Shown piece after piece: positions 35,552 through 43,715 of a DNA stretch of 64,000 nucleotides. Origin of the DNA: Curtobacterium sp. UCD-KPL2560 (GTDB lineage: Bacteria; Actinomycetota; Actinomycetes; Actinomycetales; Microbacteriaceae); NCBI RefSeq assembly GCF_001705035.1, contig NZ_MCIG01000001.1:138616-202615 (forward strand), written 5' to 3'. Within the stretch, counting starts at the first letter, position 1. Each line of letters begins with the position of its first letter. Both the position numbers and the translations under genes were made by a program. The notes beneath the pieces were generated by a model. It did no database searches. It had not been told where the DNA came from and was given only the letters and a program-made list of their open reading frames with translations.

Positions 35552-36520
35552 TCAGCCGAGCGCGAGGATGTCCACGACGAAGACGAGCGGAGCGTTCGCC
35601 GGGATCCCCGAGCCCTCGCGCGGGTTCGCGCCGTACGCGTCCTCGGCCGTGGCGACGATGAGGACCTGCGAACCGACCTTCTGCCCGACGAGGCCGGTGA
35701 CGAAGCCCTTGATCAGGCCCTGCTCGGAGACGGTGAACGTCGTCGGGGCGCCCTTCGACCACGACGAGTCGAACTCCTTGCCGCCGTCGAGCAGAACGCC
35801 CTTGTACTGCACGAGGGCGCTGTCCCCGTTCTGCACCTCTGGTCCGTCGCCCTGCTTCAGGACCTCGACCTGGGTCGTAGCGGGCGCCCTGTACCCGGAC
35901 GGGATCGTGATCTCCGGCTCGCCGTCGGCCTTGTCCTTCACCGTCGGGAGCGCCGGGTCCTGCTGCTGCGGCGTACCGGTCGCCTTGGTCGGGGTCTTCG
36001 CGATCACGTCCGCCACGACGACGATGTCGCCGCTGGTGGTGAAGCCGAGCGCCGACGACGCGCCGATCGCCGCGACGCGGTCGCCGACCTTCGTGCACGC
36101 GAGGAGGGCCCCGAAGCCGGTCCCGCCGACCGAGAGCACCTGGGGGTTGCCCTGGTCGAAGCCGACCGCGCCGAGCTTCGAGGCGTCCTTCGCCTGGTAG
36201 ACGGCGTAGGAGACCTGGGCGAACTCGCCCTTCTGCAGCTTCGCGCCGTCGCCCTGGGCCACCGTGGAGGCCTGGGGCGTCTTCGCGCTGAGTCCCTTGT
36301 CGAACGTGACGGTCGGCGCTTCCTTGCCGCCGACGGCCCCGGTCACCTTGATGCTCTTCGACGCCGACCCGGGCTTCGGGCACGTGGAGATCGGGGCGGC
36401 GGACGCGCTCGAGGACGCGCTCGGCGAGGCGGATGCGTCACCCGACCCCGAACCGGAGCAGGCGGCGAGTCCGAGCACGACGGCGGGGACGAGGGCGATC
36501 GGGAGCAGACGGAGACGCAT
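35552..36520 (-). CDS. FKBP-type peptidyl-prolyl isomerase lipoprotein
   Basis: Extracytoplasmic prolyl isomerase. The ~322-residue product has a lipoprotein signal with lipobox LGLAAC (Cys at about residue 21), a Ser/Ala linker, then two FKBP-like regions. The first (about 50-180) is divergent, with GEFAQVSYAVYQ and LLACTKVGDRV. The second (about 205-322) is canonical, with NGDSALVQYKGVLLDGGKEF, GLIKGFVTGLVGQKVGS and PANAPLVFVVDIL. The start ATG at 36520 is preferred over the adjacent GTG. It lies 9 bp downstream of the OsmC-like gene. Confidence 0.93.
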   Translation of the reverse strand: MRLRLLPIALVPAVVLGLAACSGSGSGDASASPSASSSASAAPISTCPKPGSASKSIKVTGAVGGKEAPTVTFDKGLSAKTPQASTVAQGDGAKLQKGEFAQVSYAVYQAKDASKLGAVGFDQGNPQVLSVGGTGFGALLACTKVGDRVAAIGASSALGFTTSGDIVVVADVIAKTPTKATGTPQQQDPALPTVKDKADGEPEITIPSGYRAPATTQVEVLKQGDGPEVQNGDSALVQYKGVLLDGGKEFDSSWSKGAPTTFTVSEQGLIKGFVTGLVGQKVGSQVLIVATAEDAYGANPREGSGIPANAPLVFVVDILALG

Positions 36521-36529
36521 CACGGGGAC

Positions 36530-37006
36530 CTAGTCTGCCGCACGGACCTTGGTGACCGACGCGTGGTGGACGGGGAACGCCACGGAGCGGGCGATGAAGC
36601 ACAGTTCGTTCGCCCGGACGTGGGCTGCCTCGGCGTCGGCGACGCGGTCCGCCTCGAGGATCGTCACGACGGGGTGCAGCTCCGCGGCGGTCAGCTCGCC
36701 GGTGCCGTCGCGGTGGACGTCGAGCGCGGCGGTCGCGGTGTCGGTGTACTCGACGACCGTGAAGCCCTGCTGGACCGCGACGTACAGGTAGCTCATCATG
36801 TGGCACTGCGCGAGGGCCCCGAGGAGCATCTCCTCGGGGTTCCACCGGTCGGCGTCGCCGCGGAACGTGGGGTCGGCGGAGCCGGGGACGTCGGGCTTGC
36901 CCGGCGCGGAGACGAGGTGCTCACGGCCGTAGTCGCGGTAGCCGCTCGTCCCGGTGCCGCGGTCGCCGGTCCAGCGGACGGAGACCTCGTAGGAGTGGTC
37001 GCTCAC
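36530..37006 (-). CDS. OsmC family protein
   Basis: OsmC/Ohr superfamily protein; members reduce organic hydroperoxides through a cysteine pair. The 158-residue product has NPEEMLLGALAQCHMMSYLY with the first cysteine, and HVRANELCFIARSV with the second, at the expected places for an active OsmC. The GTG start at 37006 follows GAAGGG. FKBP lies immediately downstream. Relatives of this divergent kind are usually labelled only as OsmC family, so the substrate is uncertain. Confidence 0.9.
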   Translation of the reverse strand: MSDHSYEVSVRWTGDRGTGTSGYRDYGREHLVSAPGKPDVPGSADPTFRGDADRWNPEEMLLGALAQCHMMSYLYVAVQQGFTVVEYTDTATAALDVHRDGTGELTAAELHPVVTILEADRVADAEAAHVRANELCFIARSVAFPVHHASVTKVRAAD

Positions 37007-37020
37007 GGTGGCCCTTCGTC

Positions 37021-37110
37021 GGTGGTGCGGTGCTGTCGGTGCCGGTGCCGGTGGCGGCGGTGGCGGTGGCGGTGCGGTGGTGGCGGTGCGGTGGTGGCGG
37101 TGCTGGCGGC
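37021..37110. repeat. Low-complexity GGT/GGC repeat between the OsmC-like gene and the asparaginase gene
   Basis: Ninety bases of almost only G, T and C on the plus strand. They include GGTGGCGGC-type runs and a 14-base unit GGTGCGGTGGTGGC at 37071 and 37085. Strand bias is extreme (G-rich on plus). It sits in the divergent promoter region. Confidence 0.75.
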
Positions 37111-37121
37111 GCGGTCGTCGG

Positions 37122-37127
37122 TACGCT
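37122..37127 (+). promoter_or_regulatory. -10 box TACGCT, predicted leaderless start of the asparaginase gene
   Basis: Six bases (TGCGCC) precede the ATG at 37134, immediately after the G-rich repeat. Confidence 0.5.
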
Positions 37128-37133
37128 TGCGCC

Positions 37134-38126
37134 ATGCCGGTGAGCCACGACGTCCGCACTGATCGCCATCCTCTCACCGCGGAGGGCTCGGTCGAGCTCG
37201 CGGTGCTCGATCGAAACGGCTTCGACGAGAGCCGACACCTCGGTGCCGGCGTCGTCGTGGCCGCCGACGGCACGGTGCTCGACCGCGTCGGGGACCCGTC
37301 GGCGAGCATCTGGCCGCGGTCCACGATGAAGCCCTTCCAGGCGCTCGCGATCCGGGCGGCCGGCGCGGACTTCAGTGACGAGGAACTCGTGCTGACCACG
37401 GCGAGCCACGCCGGCACCGCGGCGCACCAGGCACTCGCCCTCCACATGCTCGAGTCGTTCGACCACGTCGAGGCCGACCTCGGCTGCCCGCCGGACATGC
37501 CCTTCGACCGCGCGACCGGGCGGACCATGACCGAACCGCGTCGTCTCGCGATGAACTGCTCGGGGAAGCACGCGGGCATGCTCGCCGCGTGCCGGGTCAA
37601 CGGCTGGGACGAGGCGTCGTACCTGGACCCGTCGCACTCCCTGCAGCAACGGGTCCGTGACATCGTCGAGGCGTACACCGGCGAGGTCGTCGACGTGGTC
37701 GGGACAGACGGCTGCGGTGCACCGGTCTTCCCGTTGACGCTGACCGGCCTGGCGCGCGGCATCGCGGGCGTGACGGCCCGGAGCGACTCGGACAGCGCCG
37801 CCCTCGTGGACGCAGTGCTCGACCACCCGTGGGCGATCGACGGCGTGGGCCGGGCGAACACGGTCGCCATCGAGCGGCTCGGTGTGCTCGCGAAGTTCGG
37901 GGCCGAGGGCGTCATGGTGATGGGTCTGCCCGGTGGTCCGGCCGTCGCGGTGAAGACACTCGACGGCTCGCACCGGGCGGGGACCCTCGCAGCGTTGACC
38001 CTGCTCCAGCGCAACGGTCTGGTGGACGAGGCAGGGGTCGCCGACGTCATGGCTGCGACCGGCGAGCAGGTGCTCGGCGGCGGCGTCCCCGTCGGTGCCC
38101 TGCGCGCGGGGTCCGGGCTGCGCTGA
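37134..38126 (+). CDS. Asparaginase (thermolabile/Rhizobium-type family)
   Basis: Member of the asparaginase II family represented by the Rhizobium etli enzyme, unrelated to E. coli AnsA/AnsB. The 330-residue product shows SIWPRSTMKPFQALA with the Ser-x-x-Lys motif, TTASHAGTAAHQ, MNCSGKHAGMLAAC and GTDGCGAPVFPL, all typical of the family. It hydrolyses asparagine to aspartate and ammonia. The ATG has a TACGCT box six bases upstream. It converges on the unknown 333-aa gene. Confidence 0.93.
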   Translation: MPVSHDVRTDRHPLTAEGSVELAVLDRNGFDESRHLGAGVVVAADGTVLDRVGDPSASIWPRSTMKPFQALAIRAAGADFSDEELVLTTASHAGTAAHQALALHMLESFDHVEADLGCPPDMPFDRATGRTMTEPRRLAMNCSGKHAGMLAACRVNGWDEASYLDPSHSLQQRVRDIVEAYTGEVVDVVGTDGCGAPVFPLTLTGLARGIAGVTARSDSDSAALVDAVLDHPWAIDGVGRANTVAIERLGVLAKFGAEGVMVMGLPGGPAVAVKTLDGSHRAGTLAALTLLQRNGLVDEAGVADVMAATGEQVLGGGVPVGALRAGSGLR

Positions 38127-38211
38127 GCGCGCCAGAGCACCGATCGAGCCGGGCGACCCCCGCACTGCACCTGCGGTGCTGCGGGACGGCTCCGCAGACC
38201 TGTGCGGTGTC

Positions 38212-39213
38212 TCACGGCGCTCCCCCGCTCCGGGCGGGCACACGGGGAACGTGGTCCGGCTCGAGGAGCGGCAGCACCGGCTCGACGGCCCGCGCGACGG
38301 TGCCGTCACGGGTCCGCAGGGTGCACCCGTAGCGGCTGACCTCGACGAGGGCGTCCCACGCCCGCGGCAGCTGCTGGAGTCCGGGGACCAGGACGACGGT
38401 CGCCACGATCGCCGGCCCCTCGTCGACGAAGCCCACGGCGACGCTGTTGCCCGCGGGCAGCGGGGTCCCGGTGGACGACAGGGACGGCGTGCACGATCCG
38501 TCCGTCGGATCGACCGCGATCGGCGGCGGGACAGCGACCACCGAAGTGCTCACGTCGCGGTGCACGTCGTCGGACGAGCACCACCGGACACGCTCGTCGC
38601 CGCCCGGTCCCGTGGCCTGGTCCTCCCCGGGCAGGACGGGCGCGGGCGACCCGCCGTCACGGGCGCTCAGGAGCTCGTCGGGGTCGGCCGATCCGGCGGC
38701 TCGGTCGCTGGCGAGCTGGTCGGCACCGGGCGGACCTCCCGCGCAGACACGCGCGAGCTGACCGGCGAGCCCGCGATGGACCGCCTCGGCCAGTGCGCCC
38801 CGTCCGAGGACGACCACGTGCGTGCTCCGCCCGGGAGGCCCGACCGGCAGCGTCACTCCGGTGCCGTCGGGCAGGGTGCCCAGCACGAGCCCACCCGACG
38901 CGGACGCGGACGACGACCACCCCGCTCCGGACCCGGACGGCTCCGGTGCGACGTCGGACCGAGCGGCGCCACCGAACGGATCCGGACCGGCGGGGGCGGT
39001 GATCCGGCGCGCACGGCGGGAGGGCGGCTCTGCAGGAGCACGGGGTGGCCCGCTCTCCGGGGATCGACGCACCGCTGCGTCCAGCAACGCACAGCACGCG
39101 GCCGTCGCGAGCAGGACGGCGCGCTGCGGACCCCCCAGCGACGCCGCGAACCCCGCCACCACGAGGAGCACGGCAGCGGGGACGAGGAGCCAACGGGCGA
39201 GGGACGGGGACAC
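38212..39213 (-). CDS. Membrane-anchored protein of unknown function at the end of the kinase/FN3 cluster
   Basis: A 333-residue protein with two N-terminal transmembrane helices (about residues 8-27 and 31-47), a Ser/Pro/Gly-rich linker, then LGTLPDGTGVTLPVG and a short hydrophobic strand STHVVVLGRGALAEA. The latter resembles, without the key residues, the strand and P-loop of FtsK/EssC-type ATPases. The C-terminal part has AIVATVVLVPGLQQLPRAWD. No functional site is evident. It may be a decayed FtsK-like protein or an unrelated scaffold. It is the last gene of the cluster, behind a hairpin. GTG start has no obvious ribosome-binding site. Confidence 0.6.
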   Translation of the reverse strand: MSPSLARWLLVPAAVLLVVAGFAASLGGPQRAVLLATAACCALLDAAVRRSPESGPPRAPAEPPSRRARRITAPAGPDPFGGAARSDVAPEPSGSGAGWSSSASASGGLVLGTLPDGTGVTLPVGPPGRSTHVVVLGRGALAEAVHRGLAGQLARVCAGGPPGADQLASDRAAGSADPDELLSARDGGSPAPVLPGEDQATGPGGDERVRWCSSDDVHRDVSTSVVAVPPPIAVDPTDGSCTPSLSSTGTPLPAGNSVAVGFVDEGPAIVATVVLVPGLQQLPRAWDALVEVSRYGCTLRTRDGTVARAVEPVLPLLEPDHVPRVPARSGGAP

Positions 39214-39272
39214 CGCACCAGGGCATCACAGCCCCCACCGTCGCGCGGTCGTCACGCCAGAACTGTGGAGAC

Positions 39273-39303
39273 GGTTCCCCCACCACGAACGTGTGGAGGA
39301 ACC
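39273..39303 (-). terminator. Hairpin after the zinc-ribbon/FHA gene
   Basis: GGTTCCTCCAC and GTGGGGGAACC (minus strand) form an 11-bp stem with one G-U pair. It lies just past the stop codon of the zinc-ribbon/FHA gene and could separate it from the last gene of the cluster. Confidence 0.6.
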
Positions 39304-39309
39304 GCCCGG

Positions 39310-41256
39310 TCACTGCACCAGGAAGAACTGCTCCCCGATGTCGACCCGGGCACCGCGCTCGACGCGGTAGCGACGTCCCGGCTCACAACGGCGGATCGAC
39401 CCGTCGATGTGCCGGATGACGGTGCCGTTGCCCGACGCCCGGTCCGAGACCCACAGGTCGTCGCCGTCTCGCCCGAACTCGAGGTGCGTCTTCGACACGG
39501 ACTTGCCCGGGTCGTGGATCGTCAGCAGCTCGTCGAACCGCTCCGCCGGCTGCGGACGTGGGAGCCGTCCGAGCAGGCCGGAGCCGTGCACGTCGATCCG
39601 CTCACCGGTGCTGAAGTGCAGGACGAACGGCGCGGTCGAGGTGTGCTTCGCGACGATGCGCGTCTCCTCGACGTCCTCGTCGTCGTCGACCTCGTCGTCG
39701 TCCACCTCGTCGGCGTCGCCGCTCGTCGGAGCGGTGACGGAGCCGATCGGCGGGAGGACCGGACCGGTCGAACCGGGCAGGGGCGGCAGCGGTGCAGCGG
39801 TGGGCGGACGGGACGACCAGGTGGCCGACGCCTGCGGAGCCGAGGGCGGCGCGGCCGGGGCACCCGGGACCGGCGGCAGCGGCGGCAGGACCACCCGCGG
39901 GGTCTCGTCGACGTCCGCGCCGATGTCGTCCGTCCCGTCGAGGTCAGCCGAGGTGTCGAGGTCGCCTGACGCATCGAGGTCATCGGACGCGTCGAGGGCA
40001 CCCGACGCGTCGAGGTCACGACCGTCGTCCCGTCCGGACGGACGTGCAGCCACCTCGTGCTCGCGGGCGGCACCTGGAACGTCGAGGTCGACCCGGTCGT
40101 CGCCGACGAGGTGGTGATCGGTGTCCCCCGCGACACCGGGCGCGACGGCGGCGTCACCGGCCGCACCGGCGTCCGCCGCGTCGTCGGTGTCACCCGCTGC
40201 GCCGGCGTGCGTGTCGGTGTCCAGCTCGTCGCGGTCGGTGGCGGCCCAGTCCGGCCGTGCGATCGGCAGCGGGACGACCGGCCCGGTGAACGCAGCGGTC
40301 ACCGCGGGGCGGACCGCACCGCACTCCGCGCAGAAGATGTCGTCCGGCTCCAGGGTGTGTCCGCAGACGTGACACGTCGTCGGACCACTGCCCGGGGTCA
40401 CGAGCGGCGTGGGGCGCGGTGGTCGACGGTCGACGAGGGGCTCCACGACCGCGGTGTCCCCCGGCTGGGCTCCATGGTCGGTCCCCGCGCTCGTCGAGGA
40501 CGTGGTGGCCACGTCCTCGTCGACCGCGGCAGGGGTCACGGGTTCGCGACCGATCCACCACGACGGCCGGGACGGCGCCACCGGTGCGGCTGGTGCCGGT
40601 GCGCTCCACGCCGGTGCGGCGGCCGGCGACCGCAGGTCGTCCCCGCCCGCTCCGGACGCGTCGGTGGAGGACCGCTCGTGGCGCTGCTGGCCTGCTGTCG
40701 GGTCGGTGGAAGCGCCGGAGGACGTGGCCCGGTCGAGGTCCGGTCGGGCGGCGGCCGGTCGGTCGACGTCCGGACGGGCGGTCAGCTCGTCGACGTCGGT
40801 CGCCGCGGCGGGTCCGGCAGGGTAGGCGTCCGGGTCGAGGGCCGGCTCGTCCGGTTCGGCCGACGGCTCGTCTCGGAAGCCGTCGCCGCCTGCAACGGCG
40901 TCGTGCCGCTGCCCGCTCGTCGGCACCACGGCAGGGGGTGCGGGACGGGCCGCGCGCGGGGCCTCGTCCGCGTACCCGCGGTCCGTCGGTCGGGGCCGGT
41001 CCGCCGCGCGGTCTGCACCGGTGAGCCACGCGCGCGTGGCCGGGTCGAGGGTGGCCTCGGGCAGCCAGGCGTCGGACGCGGGGTCGGTCCGGGTACCGTC
41101 GCGGCCGGGTTGCTGCAGGGGCGGCGGGGTGGCGTGGTCGTCGAGGGTCACGGGTGCCGGTCGGCGGTTCGCCGAGACGGTGACCGATCGGCCGCACTCA
41201 CCACAGAAGATCGCCCCGTCGGGGAGCATCGATCCGCAGTGTTCGCATCTGATCAC
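39310..41256 (-). CDS. Twin zinc-ribbon, C-terminal FHA domain protein
   Basis: Probable phosphothreonine-reading adaptor. The 648-residue product has an N-terminal zinc ribbon (CEHCGSMLPDGAIFCGEC, residues 4-21), a long disordered Asp/Ala/Pro/Thr-rich segment, a second zinc ribbon (CHVCGHTLEPDDIFCAEC, about residue 300), another acidic low-complexity stretch with DASDDLDAS-type repeats, and a C-terminal FHA domain (about 560-648) with LLGRLPRPQ, KSVSKTHLEF and SGNGTVIR. GTG overlaps the TgpA-like gene's stop codon by four bases. In this cluster it probably binds a phosphorylated partner such as the kinase or the other FHA protein. Confidence 0.88.
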   Translation of the reverse strand: MIRCEHCGSMLPDGAIFCGECGRSVTVSANRRPAPVTLDDHATPPPLQQPGRDGTRTDPASDAWLPEATLDPATRAWLTGADRAADRPRPTDRGYADEAPRAARPAPPAVVPTSGQRHDAVAGGDGFRDEPSAEPDEPALDPDAYPAGPAAATDVDELTARPDVDRPAAARPDLDRATSSGASTDPTAGQQRHERSSTDASGAGGDDLRSPAAAPAWSAPAPAAPVAPSRPSWWIGREPVTPAAVDEDVATTSSTSAGTDHGAQPGDTAVVEPLVDRRPPRPTPLVTPGSGPTTCHVCGHTLEPDDIFCAECGAVRPAVTAAFTGPVVPLPIARPDWAATDRDELDTDTHAGAAGDTDDAADAGAAGDAAVAPGVAGDTDHHLVGDDRVDLDVPGAAREHEVAARPSGRDDGRDLDASGALDASDDLDASGDLDTSADLDGTDDIGADVDETPRVVLPPLPPVPGAPAAPPSAPQASATWSSRPPTAAPLPPLPGSTGPVLPPIGSVTAPTSGDADEVDDDEVDDDEDVEETRIVAKHTSTAPFVLHFSTGERIDVHGSGLLGRLPRPQPAERFDELLTIHDPGKSVSKTHLEFGRDGDDLWVSDRASGNGTVIRHIDGSIRRCEPGRRYRVERGARVDIGEQFFLVQ

Positions 41257-43715
41257 GGTGTGTCGTCCTCACTCGGCCGTCCACGACGCTCGCCGGCCTC
41301 CGGACCATGGTAGTCGCGCCGCCCCGGACGCCCCCGGTGGCCCAGGAGTCCCCGTCCGAGCCAGCCCGACTCTCCCGTCAGCGAGCGCAGTGAGACCGCT
41401 GCCCGCCACCGCTGGCGTCGCGTCCGTCCGTCGCGGAGGGACCGCACTGCCTCGGTCGCAGCACTCCACATCCGGTCGGCGGTGCCGTCGTCCGTGTCGT
41501 CCGGTCCGAACACCGAGCGGTCCGCCAACGCCGCGAGTCCGCTGCCACCCTCGCCCGGAGCTCCGACGACGGCCTCCCGGCGCGTGGCCGCACGCGAGAC
41601 GTCGTGACCACGGTCGAGCAACGCGTCGCGGTACTCGTCCCACGCACCGACGATTCGTGCGCGGGCACTCGGTGCGCGGCGACGGCGACGACGACGGAGC
41701 CGCTTGATCGACACGACCACCGCCGACGGGAGCAACACGAGGGCCGCGAGGCCGAGCACCGCGAGGACCCACGGCAGCGCGGCGAGGAGGATCTGCAGCC
41801 AGAGCGGTTGCACGGGTGGCGTGGTCCGGTCGCTCTGCGGCGGTGCCTGCTGGTCCTGGTCCTGCTGCTCGACGGGCGGCGGCGGCACGACCGTCTCGGG
41901 CCGGGTGACGGGCTCCGGCGTCTGGTCCTGTTCGTCGGGGATCTCGCGCACGACGGGGTTCGGGTTGAGCATCACCCAGCCCCACTGTGCGGTGTCGACC
42001 TCGAGGCGTGCGGTGACGTCGGACCCGCGGAACGTCGTCGTCGTGTCCGTCCCTCCGCTCGTCGCGGCGCCGGGGCCGGCGCCGCCACCGGAGTCGCCGC
42101 CGGAGTCGCCGCCGGCGGTGAAGCCCATCACGACCCGCGCAGGGAACCCGAGCTGCCGCGCGAGCAGGGCCGCCGCGACCGCGTACTGCTCCTGGTCGCC
42201 GATCATCACGGGCGCCGTGAGGAGCTCCTGGATCCGGTCGGCGCCGTGTCCGGACCGGCTCGTGCGGTCGTCGCCGACACCGTGGCTGACGTAGCCGGTC
42301 CGCTGCAGCTCGCGGATCGCGTCGAGGAGCGCCGAACCGGGCGCCCCGGAGCCGGGCGCACCGGCCCGCTCCCGGACGGCGTCGGGGACACCGGTGGGGG
42401 TGGGGACGGAGGCCGTGCCCGGTCGCGCGGACGCGAGCTCGTCCTCCGACGGCTGGTCGGGCAGGACGGCGCGCAGTTCGTAGGTCGTCCCGTCGTCGAC
42501 CCCGCCGACGACCGCGCCCGTGCTCGTCGTCCGGTCGTAGAAGAAGGCCCCGCGGTCCGCCTCGGCCTCGCGGCCGGTGAAGGTGACGGACGACAGGTCG
42601 CCGACGGTCGGGAGCCAGACACCGCGGTAGCCCTCGACGCGCACACCGACCCGGACGTCCGTCCCGGTGGTGCCGCTCGTGTCCACCGACGTGGGGACGC
42701 GCTCGAACGTGCCCGACGGCGAGGCGTCGTCGCTGCCGCCCACGCGGTAGACGACGCCGTCGTAGGTGTCGAGGGTCGCGATCCGGACGAACCCGCCGCG
42801 GGGCAGACCGGTGACGCGCAGCTGCGGCGCGTCGGACGTGCCGCGCTCCTCGTACGCCCGGAACCCGCTCAGCGGACTGACCTCGTCCCGGGGGTCGAAG
42901 GGCTTCACGACGTCGGTGCGGGCGACGGTGCGGGGCGCCGCGGGCGGTGCGACGAGCCCGAGGCCCGTCGCGACGACGGCCGCGGCGACGATGGTCCCCG
43001 TCCCGACGAGTGCGGGCCGCAACACCGATCGCCACACGGGCACCCGAGCGCCGACCGTCGCCGCGACGGCCGCGGCGCGTCGGACGTGCCGCACCGTCAG
43101 CGCCCAGACGAGCGCGATCCCGGCCAGGGCGACGGCGGTCGCGATCGACACGTCGAGGCGGGCGGGGCCGACGACGACACCGGCCCCGAACACGACGAAC
43201 GCCGGGATGCTCGCCAGTTCCGGACGGGAGGCGCGGGTCGCCACGCTCACGGACGTCACCGTCGCGACGAGGAGCGTCACGAAGAACGGCACGAGCAGCG
43301 ACTCGTAGGACCCCACCGGCAGCGAGATGGTCACCAGCCGCTTCCAGTCGAGGGCGACCCCGGCGAACAGGTGCAGCAGTCCGGCGCCGCTCGGCAGGAT
43401 CCCCACGGCTTCGCCGGGCACCGCTGCCGGCACACCCGTGAGGGCGAAGGCCGCGACCGTGGCTGCGCCGACGACGACGGCGGGGAGCCTGGCGAGCGCA
43501 CCGCCGAGCGCGACCACGGAACCGGCGACGACCGCGGTCACGGCCGCGGTGGTCATCGCACCGTCCTGGTACACGGGCCACCAGGACGTGCTCGCGAGGG
43601 CGAGGAGGAGCCAGACGACCGCGGTGCTGATGACGACCCGCAGCGGCTCCCAGCGGGCCGCGGTCCGTCGGGCCGACCGGCGCGCACCGGCTCGTGTCTG
43701 CGTCGCGACGCTCAT
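41253..43715 (-). CDS. TgpA-like membrane protein with a substituted transglutaminase-like domain
   Basis: Polytopic membrane protein with an extracellular transglutaminase-like fold (TgpA/DUF3488-type). The 820-residue product has about six N-terminal helices (residues 25-260), an extracellular domain, a TGc-like core and a late transmembrane helix (near 635-660) before a cytoplasmic tail. The catalytic triad is missing: the Cys position reads IGDQEQYA (Gln508), the His position DVTARLEV (Thr568) and the Asp position MLNPNP (Asn584). It should therefore bind rather than cross-link. It overlaps the DUF58 gene and the FHA gene by four bases each, in the conserved MoxR-DUF58-TgpA order. Confidence 0.88.
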   Translation of the reverse strand: MSVATQTRAGARRSARRTAARWEPLRVVISTAVVWLLLALASTSWWPVYQDGAMTTAAVTAVVAGSVVALGGALARLPAVVVGAATVAAFALTGVPAAVPGEAVGILPSGAGLLHLFAGVALDWKRLVTISLPVGSYESLLVPFFVTLLVATVTSVSVATRASRPELASIPAFVVFGAGVVVGPARLDVSIATAVALAGIALVWALTVRHVRRAAAVAATVGARVPVWRSVLRPALVGTGTIVAAAVVATGLGLVAPPAAPRTVARTDVVKPFDPRDEVSPLSGFRAYEERGTSDAPQLRVTGLPRGGFVRIATLDTYDGVVYRVGGSDDASPSGTFERVPTSVDTSGTTGTDVRVGVRVEGYRGVWLPTVGDLSSVTFTGREAEADRGAFFYDRTTSTGAVVGGVDDGTTYELRAVLPDQPSEDELASARPGTASVPTPTGVPDAVRERAGAPGSGAPGSALLDAIRELQRTGYVSHGVGDDRTSRSGHGADRIQELLTAPVMIGDQEQYAVAAALLARQLGFPARVVMGFTAGGDSGGDSGGGAGPGAATSGGTDTTTTFRGSDVTARLEVDTAQWGWVMLNPNPVVREIPDEQDQTPEPVTRPETVVPPPPVEQQDQDQQAPPQSDRTTPPVQPLWLQILLAALPWVLAVLGLAALVLLPSAVVVSIKRLRRRRRRRAPSARARIVGAWDEYRDALLDRGHDVSRAATRREAVVGAPGEGGSGLAALADRSVFGPDDTDDGTADRMWSAATEAVRSLRDGRTRRQRWRAAVSLRSLTGESGWLGRGLLGHRGRPGRRDYHGPEAGERRGRPSEDDTP

